In this document: one piece after another, positions 54,724 through 63,300 of the stretch
How the letters are laid out: every line of letters starts with the position of its first letter
Position numbering within the stretch: the first letter of the stretch is position 1
Origin: Nostoc sp. JL34
GTDB taxonomy: Bacteria; Cyanobacteriota; Cyanobacteriia; Cyanobacteriales; Nostocaceae
Assembly: GCF_017114945.1 (NCBI RefSeq)
Contig: NZ_JABXKQ010000076.1
Span: forward strand, 54,166 to 118,165
DNA: 64,000 nucleotides
Direction: 5' to 3'
Position numbers and translations under genes: made by a program
Notes under the pieces: model-generated
The model's input: only the letters and a program-made list of their open reading frames with translations
The model's database searches: none
What the model was told of the DNA's origin: nothing

Positions 54724-56568
54724 TTACATATCTTGCTTATATTCTTCTAACAATTGCGGAATGTGATCGTACCCATCCACACCAATAACCGCAATAATTT
54801 TCGGGCGATGTTGCTGTAAGAACTTTTGGAAAGCTTCTGCCCCGATTTGTCCTTGTAAAATTGTCAGTAACCCTGCTGGTTGTCGCCACTCATTAGAAGC
54901 TATTTGTTCTAAAAGATACATTCCCAAGCAGCCTGTGTAAACAGTTTTTTCAGAATTTTGCAGATGATAATAAGCTTCTGCCAAATAAGCTAAGTTCCGC
55001 CCTTGAAGATATAAATCACCGGAAACTTGCGCTGTTTTAAAACCATCTTCAAGATATTTAATTGCCGTTTGGTGTTCTCCAATTACTAAATAGGCAATTC
55101 CTAAGCTGCTAACACATAAGGCTTTACTTTGAAGATCGCCTAATTTTTCTGATAATTTTAAACCTTGTTCCAAATAATTAATTGCGGCTTCATAAGTTTC
55201 TGGTTCTAAGTTTTCCAGTTCTTGAGCTTGCATGACTTCGCTGTAACCTAAATTTACCAGCGCGTTTGCTTCTCCTGTGCGATCGCCTGCTTGCCGACTC
55301 AGTATTAATGCTCGTTGACTGTAGTTAATTGCCTCAGCATAATTTTGCTGTTGCACGTAGGTACGGCTGAGGTGGTTGAGATTGGCAATTTCACAGGTGC
55401 GATCGCCTGCATTTCTGGCGATCTCTAATGCCTGCTGATGAAAATCAATAGAGCGCTGGTATTGTCCCAAAGCACGTTGAGAATAGCCTAAAAGTGTCAA
55501 AATTCTCGCCTTCTCTTGGGTTCCCTCACCTCGTCGCAGTGGTTCATCCAAATAATCTAAGGCATCTCGTAAATAAGTACCAGTAAAAGAGGCAAAAATC
55601 CCGCCGTAAAAGGGAAAATACGGACGCTGGGCAAAAGTTCGCAAAATCTGGAGCATGATTTGAGAACAGGCATCACTATATACTGTCCCAATGCTCCTAA
55701 AACCACTGGCTAACTGACTCCAAATCACTGCAAAGGTCAAAAAAGTGGAAATGGACAACTTTGGCCCCGCCTTCACATCGTAAGCTTGTTGGTCAAACCA
55801 GTTAATTAATCCCCGTTGCAAGAACTGTAAAATCAATGCCATTTCCACCCAATCTCTAAGGGTGATTCCCCGCTGTCGCTCGGCAAACTCTATCGCCGAT
55901 TCTTCTCTAGCTAAGGTGCGAAGTAACGCTTGGGGTAACTCACTATTGAGTTGTTTGGCCCAACTTGCCCAAGGGCCACGTTCTCCCGGTACGCCGCCAA
56001 ATCCCAAAGATTCTTTTTGCTCGTACATCCAACTGAGCAAGTTGTCTTGCAATCGCTGCCAAGAAGCTAAACCACGGGTAATCCCTTCGGAAAATTGTTC
56101 TAAATCAGCATCCGCCTGAGCAAATTGCTGTAATGCTTTTGACAACTGCTGTAGCTGTTGTAAATTTAGCGGATACTTCTGATTGGGGTCAGTAACCCGG
56201 ATAAATACCGCCAGACGCTGGTCTGCCGCAGATGTGGTAATTTCTGTAACTGCGGAGGCGATCGCTTCTGTGGCTTTATTTTGCTCTTGCCAGCGTTGCC
56301 ATTGACTTTGAATTGTCTTAATGGCTCTCAAACTGCGAGTCGCCTTGGCTTTCTTGAGTTCGTCTTTTTCACTATCTACTTGGCTTTGGAAAGAATTCAG
56401 GCGATCGCTCAAAGCTAGCTCAAAGACTTCCCCTGTACCGGAAGTAATTCCTTTCAGCAGCATTTGATACACCTGTTCTACAGAGCTAATTTTGCCCTTG
56501 AGGGTGGTTTCGACAATTTCATCGATTAAAGCAAGATAGCGATCGCTTAATGGCAGAGAGTCTGGCAC
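54724..56568 (-). CDS. TPR-repeat protein with a helical N-terminal domain
   Basis: A 614-residue, cytoplasmic, almost entirely helical protein. The N-terminal 330 residues are a cyanobacterial domain I do not recognise (SDRYLALIDEIVETTLKGKI, WMYEQKESLGFGGVPGERGP). Residues about 345-560 hold five to six tetratricopeptide repeats (ARILTLLGYSQRALGQYQRS; EIANLNHLSRTYVQQQNYAE; EANALVNLGYSEVMQAQELE; SKALCVSSLGIAYLVIGEHQ). It ends with a GVDGYDHIPQLLEEYKQDM segment. A scaffold or partner-binding role is likely. It is divergent from the lanthipeptide locus and could be unrelated to it. Confidence 0.85.
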   Translation of the reverse strand: MPDSLPLSDRYLALIDEIVETTLKGKISSVEQVYQMLLKGITSGTGEVFELALSDRLNSFQSQVDSEKDELKKAKATRSLRAIKTIQSQWQRWQEQNKATEAIASAVTEITTSAADQRLAVFIRVTDPNQKYPLNLQQLQQLSKALQQFAQADADLEQFSEGITRGLASWQRLQDNLLSWMYEQKESLGFGGVPGERGPWASWAKQLNSELPQALLRTLAREESAIEFAERQRGITLRDWVEMALILQFLQRGLINWFDQQAYDVKAGPKLSISTFLTFAVIWSQLASGFRSIGTVYSDACSQIMLQILRTFAQRPYFPFYGGIFASFTGTYLRDALDYLDEPLRRGEGTQEKARILTLLGYSQRALGQYQRSIDFHQQALEIARNAGDRTCEIANLNHLSRTYVQQQNYAEAINYSQRALILSRQAGDRTGEANALVNLGYSEVMQAQELENLEPETYEAAINYLEQGLKLSEKLGDLQSKALCVSSLGIAYLVIGEHQTAIKYLEDGFKTAQVSGDLYLQGRNLAYLAEAYYHLQNSEKTVYTGCLGMYLLEQIASNEWRQPAGLLTILQGQIGAEAFQKFLQQHRPKIIAVIGVDGYDHIPQLLEEYKQDM

Positions 56569-56775
56569 TTTGACTATTAGGAGAATGTCACGTCAATTCT
56601 AATTCTAGTCTTGGCAGCAAAGATGGGGGAAATAATTGCCAGTAAAAAAATTTTCCGCGATTGCAAGTATCTACCCTAGTTCTCCCCCATTCCTCTCTAA
56701 ATTCAAATCAGAAAAGCAGAGAACACCGCCCCAAACAAGCGCAGAATCTCTGCCGTTGAATTAAGTCAATAAAAA

Positions 56776-56782
56776 CGGAGGG
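56776..56782 (+). promoter_or_regulatory. ribosome binding site of the lanthipeptide precursor gene
   Basis: CGGAGGG lies 7 bases before the ATG at 56790 and supports that start; an out-of-frame ATG at 56786 is too close. Confidence 0.7.
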
Positions 56783-56789
56783 TACATGT

Positions 56790-57080
56790 ATGCTACACCA
56801 AATCAAAGAATTGCTTCAAAACGCACAACTACAACAGCAAGTAAAAGCAGCAGGTAACCAAGCAGAAGCGATCAAAGTGTTAGCGATCGCAAGTGCAGAA
56901 AAAGGTTATAACTTCACAGTGGAAGCCATCTCTCAAATGCTGACAGAATTGACCTTTGTGGATTCTAACGAACTGAGTGAAGAAGAATTACTCAGTGTTA
57001 GTGGCGGGATGATGTCTGACAGTGCGCCCAAGCTATGTCATACAGATTCCTGTGGTGGTGGACACGGGGGCTGCTGCTAA
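56790..57080 (+). CDS. class II lanthipeptide precursor with a Nif11-type leader
   Basis: A 96-residue precursor. Residues 1-73 form a Nif11-like leader (LLQNAQLQQQVKAAGNQAEA; AIASAEKGYNFTVEAISQML) ending in the double-Gly site LLSVSGG. The 23-residue core follows: MMSDSAPKLCHTDSCGGGHG ending GCC. It holds Ser3, Ser5, Thr12 and Ser14 as candidates for dehydration, and Cys10, Cys15, Cys22 and Cys23 for ring closure, so up to four (methyl)lanthionines are possible. Gene lies 270 bases before the LanM on the same strand, as in prochlorosin-type loci. A peptidase-containing exporter (LanT) is not visible here. Confidence 0.9.
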   Translation: MLHQIKELLQNAQLQQQVKAAGNQAEAIKVLAIASAEKGYNFTVEAISQMLTELTFVDSNELSEEELLSVSGGMMSDSAPKLCHTDSCGGGHGGCC

Positions 57081-57100
57081 AAAAGGTAGCTTCCCTTTTT
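57080..57100 (+). terminator. attenuator-type hairpin after the lanthipeptide precursor
   Basis: AAAAAGG (57080-57086) and CCTTTTT (57094-57100) pair around a 7-base loop and end in a T-run directly after the stop codon. Partial termination here would give more precursor than LanM mRNA. Confidence 0.55.
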
Positions 57101-57235
57101 CTTTGGCATTGTAGCCTTCACAGGTCAGGTTGCTTTTCTAAAACAGCTTTTTAGATCCAACTTCTCCAATATTTTAATTTGGACAATTTCTATACCTGGT
57201 ACTGAGGTTCAATGCAGAAGGAGATACTGCATCAC

Positions 57236-57278
57236 AGATTCCCTCTTTTCTCCTTTTCTCAAGGGTGAGAGGGAATCT
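57236..57278 (+). promoter_or_regulatory. 11-bp inverted repeat in the LanM leader
   Basis: AGATTCCCTCT (57236-57246) and AGAGGGAATCT (57268-57278) are exact complements around a 21-base loop, 73 bases before the lanM start. It may be a second transcription or translation control element, or an mRNA-stabilising hairpin. Confidence 0.45.
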
Positions 57279-57350
57279 CATGAATAATTATTCCCACCAA
57301 ATTTAATCCTACCTTTTTATCCCATTGATACTTCTGTTTTAACTTCCACT

Positions 57351-60300
57351 ATGAGAAATCCAGCTATGCTTCAACAAGTTGTTTCCTTATCCCAACAGAA
57401 AACACCAGACTATTTAAGGGCGATCGCAGCTAATGCTAGTTTTCTCTGGGAACGCCTTGATGAAAGCAGATTTGCAATCAATGTTGATCAAGTCAATGAA
57501 CAAGAAATTAATCGTCGGCGCGATCGCTGGTGCGAAGTTGCAGCAGAAGGCAAATGGGATACCTTGCACAAACGTTTACAGTGGGACGGACTAGACCTCG
57601 ATACAGTGAGTTCCAGATTAGGAACTATCGAGTTGCTTGCCGATCAACCTTTGCCTGAGTGGGCAGAAACCTTGCAGCAAATCATCCAAACCGCTACAGG
57701 ATTCAGTTCTGCAACCGAAGTATTTTTACCAATCGATTCCCAAAATCCTATTACCTTTGAAGACATCCTTTTGTCTGCTATCTTAGTAGCTAGACAGCAA
57801 TTATTGACTCGCTGCAACAGTCAATTCACCGAAGATTGTCTTCCCTTATCGATTCTTTCCCACAACGCTTACAGTTCTCTAGAACGTAGTTTATTGCAAC
57901 GACTTGCAGGACTTTGCACGAAGACATTAGATTTTGAATTCTCTCAGGTGCGTCCCTTTGGTCAAAGTTTACTCGGCTTGTTGGGACTGGAAACAGAAAA
58001 CAATAACACCCACTACACTAAGTTCGTCAATCAACTCCTCGAAGATGGATTGCTGACGTTTTTCCAGAAGTATCCAGTTCTCGGTCGGTTAGTAGCAACA
58101 GTAGTCAATTTTTGGGTTGAGTTCACTGCGGAATTTATCGAACGTTTAGTTGCAGATAGGACAGATATTCAACGAACTTTTGATCAAACAATCGTCCCAT
58201 TTTCTCACAACAAAGTTATCGAAATTCAAACCTCCCTTTCCGACCCGCACAAGCGCGGACGGACGGTGATTTTGCTCACCTTCGAGTCTGGACTTAAACT
58301 TGTTTATAAACCCAAAGATTTAGGACTAGAGGTTGTCTTTAACCAATTTTTGAATTGGTGCAATCAACATAGCCATCTCTTAGATTTTAAAGTCATTCAG
58401 GTGCTGGAGCGCAACGGTTACGGTTGGGTGGAATATGTTGAACAGTTGCCTTGTGTTGATGAAGCAGCTGCGAAACGATTTTATCAGCGTTCTGGGATGT
58501 TGTTGTGTGTGCTTTATGCCCTCAGAGCCACAGATTGCCATTATGAAAACTTAATTGCCAGTGGCGAACATCTGGTGCTGATTGACATGGAAACACTGCT
58601 GCACCATGAACCGAATCTCATTGAAGACTCACCCCTTACCCAAGATTTGGAAGCAACCGCCACACGACAATTTTGGGATTCCGTACTTCGCACCGGACTT
58701 TTACCGCGTTGGGACTTTAGTGGCGATCGCAGTGTGGCTTATGATATTAGCGGTTTAGGCAGTACAGATCCTCGATTATCTCCCCGCAAAGTGCCGCGCT
58801 GGCAGAACATTAATACAGATAATATGCAGCTGTTATCTGAGTCTGTAACCGTGCCCATTGCGAAAAATGTCCCATGCTTGGGTGAAGTTCCCCTGTCTCC
58901 AAACGATTATCAACTACAAATCACCACTGGATTTGAGCAGATGTATCGCTTTTTGATGGCGCATAAAGATTTCTTACTTTCACCCCAAAGTTTGCTATCT
59001 GCGATGCAAAATCAGCAGGTGCGCTTTATCTTCCGCAATACCCGGATCTATGGCATCATCCTGCAAAAAACTTTGTCACCCGATTACCTCAAACACGGGG
59101 TAGATTACAGTATTCAACTCGATGTTCTCAGTCGTGCCTTTCTAGTTGCTCAAGAAAAACCGAATGCCTTTCCTGTTTTGAGTGCGGAACTCCGAGCGAT
59201 GGAACAATTAGATGTTCCCTTCTTCACTGCTAGCGCTGTGGTTGATGAACTGAGTTTAAACGGTTCTTCTGCCATTCCCAACTACTTCAAGCAACCCAGT
59301 TACCAAGACCTTCTCAACCAGTTACAATCTCTGGATGAAACCGACCTAGCTCGACAAGTAGCGATTATTCAAGGCTCCTTCGATGCTAAGATCGCAACCA
59401 CCCACAGCCGCAAGGGTGGGCAATGGAAGGGCGAATTGTTACCTTTGCTGAGTTCAGAACAATTGATTGCCGAAGCTCAGGAAATCGCTAGCGAACTTGA
59501 AACCAGAGCTATTTCCGACCCTGATGGCAGCATTAACTGGATTGGCTTAGATTTTGTGCCTCGTGCCGAACGATATCAACTGCAAGTATTGAATAATTGT
59601 CTCTCTGACGGACGCTCTGGAGTTGCCCTGTTTTTAGCTGCACTCAGTCAAGTAACAGGTGATTCTCGTTACCGTGATTTAGCATTTAGGACATTGCAAT
59701 CTCTGCGTCGCCAAATCCACACCGTTGATCCAGAAACTTGGCAACGGATGGCTCGTTTTATGGGCGTTGGCGGTGCAACAGGTTTGGGGTCAATGATTTA
59801 TAGCCTGGTGAAAATTAGTCAATTCCTCAACGATGCAACGCTATTACAAGATGCCCAAGTATTAGCCGATTTGATGACACCAGAACTAATTGCTGCCGAT
59901 GAACACTTGGATATTATGAGTGGAGCAGCAGGGGCAATTTTAGGGCTATTGTCGCTGCATCAAGTTACAGGGGAGGCATCCGTTTTAGAAAAAGCGATCG
60001 CTTGTGGGCAACATTTACTCAACCGTCAAGTCAGTCACAATGGTGCGCCTAAAGCTTGGCATACCTTTTGGGACAAGCCTTTGACTGGTTTCTCTCATGG
60101 AGCCGCAGGCATTTCTTACGCCTTGCTCAGACTCTACGCCGTCACCTTGGAGAGCAAGTATTTAGAAGCAGGTTTAGCAGGAATTGAGTATGAGCGTAGC
60201 GTCTTTTGCGAATCTACTGCCAACTGGCCAGACTTCCGCAGAATGGGACAACCGGGGCAACCTGACTTTGCGAATAAATGGTGTCACGGTGCAGCCGGCA

Positions 60301-60674
60301 TCGGTTTGGGACGCTTGGGCAGTTTGAGAATCGTGGAAACGCCAGAAATTCAACGAGAAATTGAAATTGCTCTCCAAACTACTCAGAATTTTGGCTTACA
60401 GGCGATCGATCACTTATGCTGTGGCAACTTTGGTCGGGCGGAAGTACTGTTAGTTGGGGCAAAAATCTGTTCCCGTCCTGATTGGCATCAAATTGCTCAC
60501 CAGAATGTAACAAATGTTGTAGCTAGAGCCAAGCGAACTGGAGCTTATCAATTATTTCCCAACTTGCCCAATTCTGTATTTAATCCTGGCTTTTTACCCG
60601 GTATATCTGGAATTGGTTATCAATTGCTGCGTCTGGCTAACGATAACTTGCCTTCAATATTGTTGTGGGATTGA
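57351..60674 (+). CDS. lanM: class II lanthipeptide synthetase LanM (ProcM-like)
   Basis: A 1107-residue bifunctional enzyme that dehydrates Ser/Thr and adds Cys thiols to form lanthionine rings. The dehydratase (about 150-540) has GLKLVYKPKDLGLEVVFNQF and the kinase-like DCHYENLIASGEHLVLIDME. The cyclase (about 740-1100) has the GFSHGAAGISYALLRLY and WCHGAAGIGLGRL motifs and the zinc ligands Cys978, Cys1023 and Cys1024; the last two are in LCCGNFGR. The CCG instead of CHG motif is typical of the substrate-tolerant ProcM-like cyanobacterial enzymes. The start at 57351 is ATG. The single precursor upstream is the obvious substrate, but other Nif11-type precursors elsewhere may also be. Confidence 0.95.
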   Translation: MRNPAMLQQVVSLSQQKTPDYLRAIAANASFLWERLDESRFAINVDQVNEQEINRRRDRWCEVAAEGKWDTLHKRLQWDGLDLDTVSSRLGTIELLADQPLPEWAETLQQIIQTATGFSSATEVFLPIDSQNPITFEDILLSAILVARQQLLTRCNSQFTEDCLPLSILSHNAYSSLERSLLQRLAGLCTKTLDFEFSQVRPFGQSLLGLLGLETENNNTHYTKFVNQLLEDGLLTFFQKYPVLGRLVATVVNFWVEFTAEFIERLVADRTDIQRTFDQTIVPFSHNKVIEIQTSLSDPHKRGRTVILLTFESGLKLVYKPKDLGLEVVFNQFLNWCNQHSHLLDFKVIQVLERNGYGWVEYVEQLPCVDEAAAKRFYQRSGMLLCVLYALRATDCHYENLIASGEHLVLIDMETLLHHEPNLIEDSPLTQDLEATATRQFWDSVLRTGLLPRWDFSGDRSVAYDISGLGSTDPRLSPRKVPRWQNINTDNMQLLSESVTVPIAKNVPCLGEVPLSPNDYQLQITTGFEQMYRFLMAHKDFLLSPQSLLSAMQNQQVRFIFRNTRIYGIILQKTLSPDYLKHGVDYSIQLDVLSRAFLVAQEKPNAFPVLSAELRAMEQLDVPFFTASAVVDELSLNGSSAIPNYFKQPSYQDLLNQLQSLDETDLARQVAIIQGSFDAKIATTHSRKGGQWKGELLPLLSSEQLIAEAQEIASELETRAISDPDGSINWIGLDFVPRAERYQLQVLNNCLSDGRSGVALFLAALSQVTGDSRYRDLAFRTLQSLRRQIHTVDPETWQRMARFMGVGGATGLGSMIYSLVKISQFLNDATLLQDAQVLADLMTPELIAADEHLDIMSGAAGAILGLLSLHQVTGEASVLEKAIACGQHLLNRQVSHNGAPKAWHTFWDKPLTGFSHGAAGISYALLRLYAVTLESKYLEAGLAGIEYERSVFCESTANWPDFRRMGQPGQPDFANKWCHGAAGIGLGRLGSLRIVETPEIQREIEIALQTTQNFGLQAIDHLCCGNFGRAEVLLVGAKICSRPDWHQIAHQNVTNVVARAKRTGAYQLFPNLPNSVFNPGFLPGISGIGYQLLRLANDNLPSILLWD

Positions 60675-61430
60675 GCTTGTTGTTTATACCCAAAAACAGC
60701 TTTTGAAGGCGTTAGGCGAACTTCTTGACATTAGTTAGTCATAGATTACCTAATTTCCAGAGTATGGATGCAGTCAGCGTTCTAGTTGCCAATCACCTTA
60801 CTTCCACTTGAGTAGATACTAAAAAGCTGTGGTAATAAAGTGAGCGATCGCTTTTTCTGGATATCCAGAAAATTATTGACCAACAAGGTTTGAAGAAGAA
60901 CGAACTAGAATCGGCGATCGCCTACAACGGAACAAAGCCGATTGGCTTTATCTAAAGCCGTGCATAACGAGGTTTTGCGCCTTCCAGGTATGAACCAGCG
61001 TTAGACCTTTCGTCTGGAGTCAAGTAAGGATTGTGAATCATGCTGCCAGCAAGACTGGCTATTCTAGCGTTAGTTCTGTGATTAACCCTCTTCACTCTTT
61101 AAATGGCGTTTTTCAGGAATTGCCATTTTTACTTTTGTAGGTTTATCCATGTTGGAATTAAATACATGAATACCAAAGCAACTAAAGAAATGCATGTAAA
61201 TTACGGATGAATTGAAAAAGCGATTCCATGCCACCTGCGTCATGCAGAGTAAGAAGATGAGCCAAGTAGTGATTGAGCTAATCGAGCAATGGTTAAAAAG
61301 CAACGAGTGTTCCCCAACTAGGGAGACAAAGAGCTAAGAAGCTAATACCGAATTGATTGTCTTTCTACTAAAACCAGTTAGGTAAGAAAATTTTGTCAAT
61401 TTATATAATCAGGTGCGACCAAAAAAAGTT
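60675..61430. other. intergenic region between LanM and the TIR gene
   Basis: About 750 bases. A 30-codon in-frame piece near 60870-60955 (DIQKIIDQQGLKKNELESAI) looks like a relic of a protein, ending in TAA, but no whole gene is visible. Nothing else is recognised. Confidence 0.45.
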
Positions 61431-62246
61431 ATGCCCATATCTATATCACCCACTGGGCCTATAGAAATTTTCTTCTCCTACGCTCATAAAGACGAAGAAC
61501 TCAAAAACGAGTTAGTGAAACACTTAAGCATTTTGAAGCGGCAGGGTGTAATTACAGCTTGGCATGACCGGGAGATTACTGCTGGAACAGAATGGGCGGG
61601 TGAAATTGATACACACTTGAATGCAGCCCGTGTGATTCTGCTGCTTATTAGTTCAGATTTCCTATCTTCAGATTATTGCTATGACATTGAGCTTGTACGA
61701 GCGATGGAACGGCACGCAACTGGAGAAGCTTGCGTTATTCCCGTTATTCTCCGTGAAGTTGATTGGAAGGGCGCAGTGTTTGGCAAGCTTCAAGCCTTGC
61801 CCAAAAATGCTGACCCTGTGGTTAATTGGGTGAATCGCGATCAAGCGTTTGCAGATGTTGCTAGAGGGATTCGTAAAGCAGTTGAGGAGCTAAAACAACA
61901 GCCAACCCCCCAAGCTATTTCACAGTTTAGTTCTTCTTTTATTGAAATCGAGCAAGAACTAAACGCCAACGATCTAGAAATACTTACGGAACTCTTAATA
62001 CGTAGTGGACGTGCAGAATATTCGGCACGAAAAGCATTATGCATAAAAGCTGGAATTGAACCAAATCAACTTGGATTTCTAAGACAATCTACTGACACTG
62101 ATTTTGCCTTAGAGCTAATTAATTATTTGCATAGTATAGACGATAAACAAGCTCTTTGTAAAATTTGTAAGGAACTTGAAGTTGTGTTTAAAAGAGGGAG
62201 GTACGCGGCCGATTTAGAAAATATTAAATCAAAACTAAATTTTTAG
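61431..62246 (+). CDS. TIR-domain effector with a C-terminal effector-associated (EAD-like) domain
   Basis: A 271-residue cytoplasmic protein starting MPISISPTGPIEIFFSYAHK; a GTG six codons upstream (61413) is also possible. Residues about 10-140 are a TIR domain: IEIFFSYAHKDEELKNELVK, TAWHDREITAGTEWAGEIDT, VILLLISSDFLSSDYCYDIE with the candidate catalytic Glu of a TIR NADase in YDIEL, and VIPVILREVDW. Residues about 185-271 are a helical domain (ILTELLIRSGRAEYSARKAL; CIKAGIEPNQLGFLRQSTDT; FALELINYLHSIDDKQALCK) homologous to residues 5-95 of the next gene product. The shared domain fits the effector-associated domains that bring sensor and effector proteins together in bacterial conflict systems. 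Confidence 0.88.
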   Translation: MPISISPTGPIEIFFSYAHKDEELKNELVKHLSILKRQGVITAWHDREITAGTEWAGEIDTHLNAARVILLLISSDFLSSDYCYDIELVRAMERHATGEACVIPVILREVDWKGAVFGKLQALPKNADPVVNWVNRDQAFADVARGIRKAVEELKQQPTPQAISQFSSSFIEIEQELNANDLEILTELLIRSGRAEYSARKALCIKAGIEPNQLGFLRQSTDTDFALELINYLHSIDDKQALCKICKELEVVFKRGRYAADLENIKSKLNF

Positions 62247-62274
62247 TAAGATTATAAGTAAAAGTTGAATTTTT

Positions 62275-63300
62275 ATGACTTTGTTAGATGATGACGATTT
62301 AAGAGAATTAGCAAATATATTGCTTATCAGTCAAAAAGTAAAGGCACGAGAAGCACTATGTTTAAGAATTGGAATCAACCCTTCTGAACTTACGTTTATA
62401 AGAGAGGGTGCGGAACGTGACTTTGTGATACAACTAATTAATTATTTAAATCAAATAAACGAGGAAGAAGCTCTGTGTAGACTTTGTTGCCAAGAACTAT
62501 CTTTGACTTTTCATCGAGGAAAATATGCATCAGATTTAACAAAAATTACTGCGAAACTTAATTGTTCTCAATTTAGCCTTGATTCCTCAAATAACCAGAA
62601 ATTCACAAATATTTCTTTAAAAAGTAGATTATTGAAAAATCGGAAATTTTTATTAATTATTTTTGTTTTAATTTTAATAACTATTTCTAGTTTTTTATGG
62701 TTAGATAACGGGCTTTCAGAAAGCACTACAAGAGTTTATGCTCAATCAGACCCTTGGCTTGCTGGTATGCTCCAAAACTCTAATGCTAATGAATGTAATG
62801 AACCCAATTTTTCCTCTATTAGTAAGTATCAAAATAACTCGCCTAGTGAAGTTGAAAAAATCTCTCTCAATCCAGGTAGTTATTTAACGTTTACTACAAA
62901 AAACGAAGTTAATACTGGCAATAAAGAAGTATATAACGATGCAGACGGTAGCAAAAGTCAACAGGATCAGGCTCCTCATGGAGGCGGAGATAACGGTATT
63001 TCTAACATCCACGCTCCTAACGGCGCTCTTGTAGGGGTCTTCACAGGAGAAGATCCACCAAATAAATCTCAAAGGCCAGATCCTCTTTTATTCCAGACAG
63101 AAGAAGAACGGAATTATTCCAAACTTTCTCCTAAACTCAAGCAAGTGTTTTTTATAGGAGATGGCAAAACTTCCAAGGATGAAAAACAAAAAGTGATTGT
63201 ACCGATAGGAGCTAGACATCTTTACCTTGGAATCTTGGATTGGTGTAATTGGGATGACAACCAAGGTTATTTTGATGTAGAGGTGACTATTAGCAAATAA
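62275..63300 (+). CDS. membrane protein with N-terminal EAD-like domain and outer lectin-like domain
   Basis: A 341-residue protein, 28 bases after the TIR gene and surely co-transcribed. Residues 5-95 (LRELANILLISQKVKAREAL; CLRIGINPSELTFIREGAER; FVIQLINYLNQINEEEALCR) align with the C-terminal domain of the TIR protein. One membrane helix follows at about 124-143 (KFLLIIFVLILITISSFLWL), preceded by basic residues, so the N-terminus is inside. The outer part (about 145-341) contains DPWLAGMLQNSNANE, SLNPGSYLTFTTKN, IHAPNGALVGVFTGEDPP and IPIGARHLYLGILDW-like VPIGARHLYLGILDWCNWDD. This resembles PA-IL/galactose-binding-type beta-sandwiches. A sensing role is inferred. Confidence 0.85.
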   Translation: MTLLDDDDLRELANILLISQKVKAREALCLRIGINPSELTFIREGAERDFVIQLINYLNQINEEEALCRLCCQELSLTFHRGKYASDLTKITAKLNCSQFSLDSSNNQKFTNISLKSRLLKNRKFLLIIFVLILITISSFLWLDNGLSESTTRVYAQSDPWLAGMLQNSNANECNEPNFSSISKYQNNSPSEVEKISLNPGSYLTFTTKNEVNTGNKEVYNDADGSKSQQDQAPHGGGDNGISNIHAPNGALVGVFTGEDPPNKSQRPDPLLFQTEEERNYSKLSPKLKQVFFIGDGKTSKDEKQKVIVPIGARHLYLGILDWCNWDDNQGYFDVEVTISK

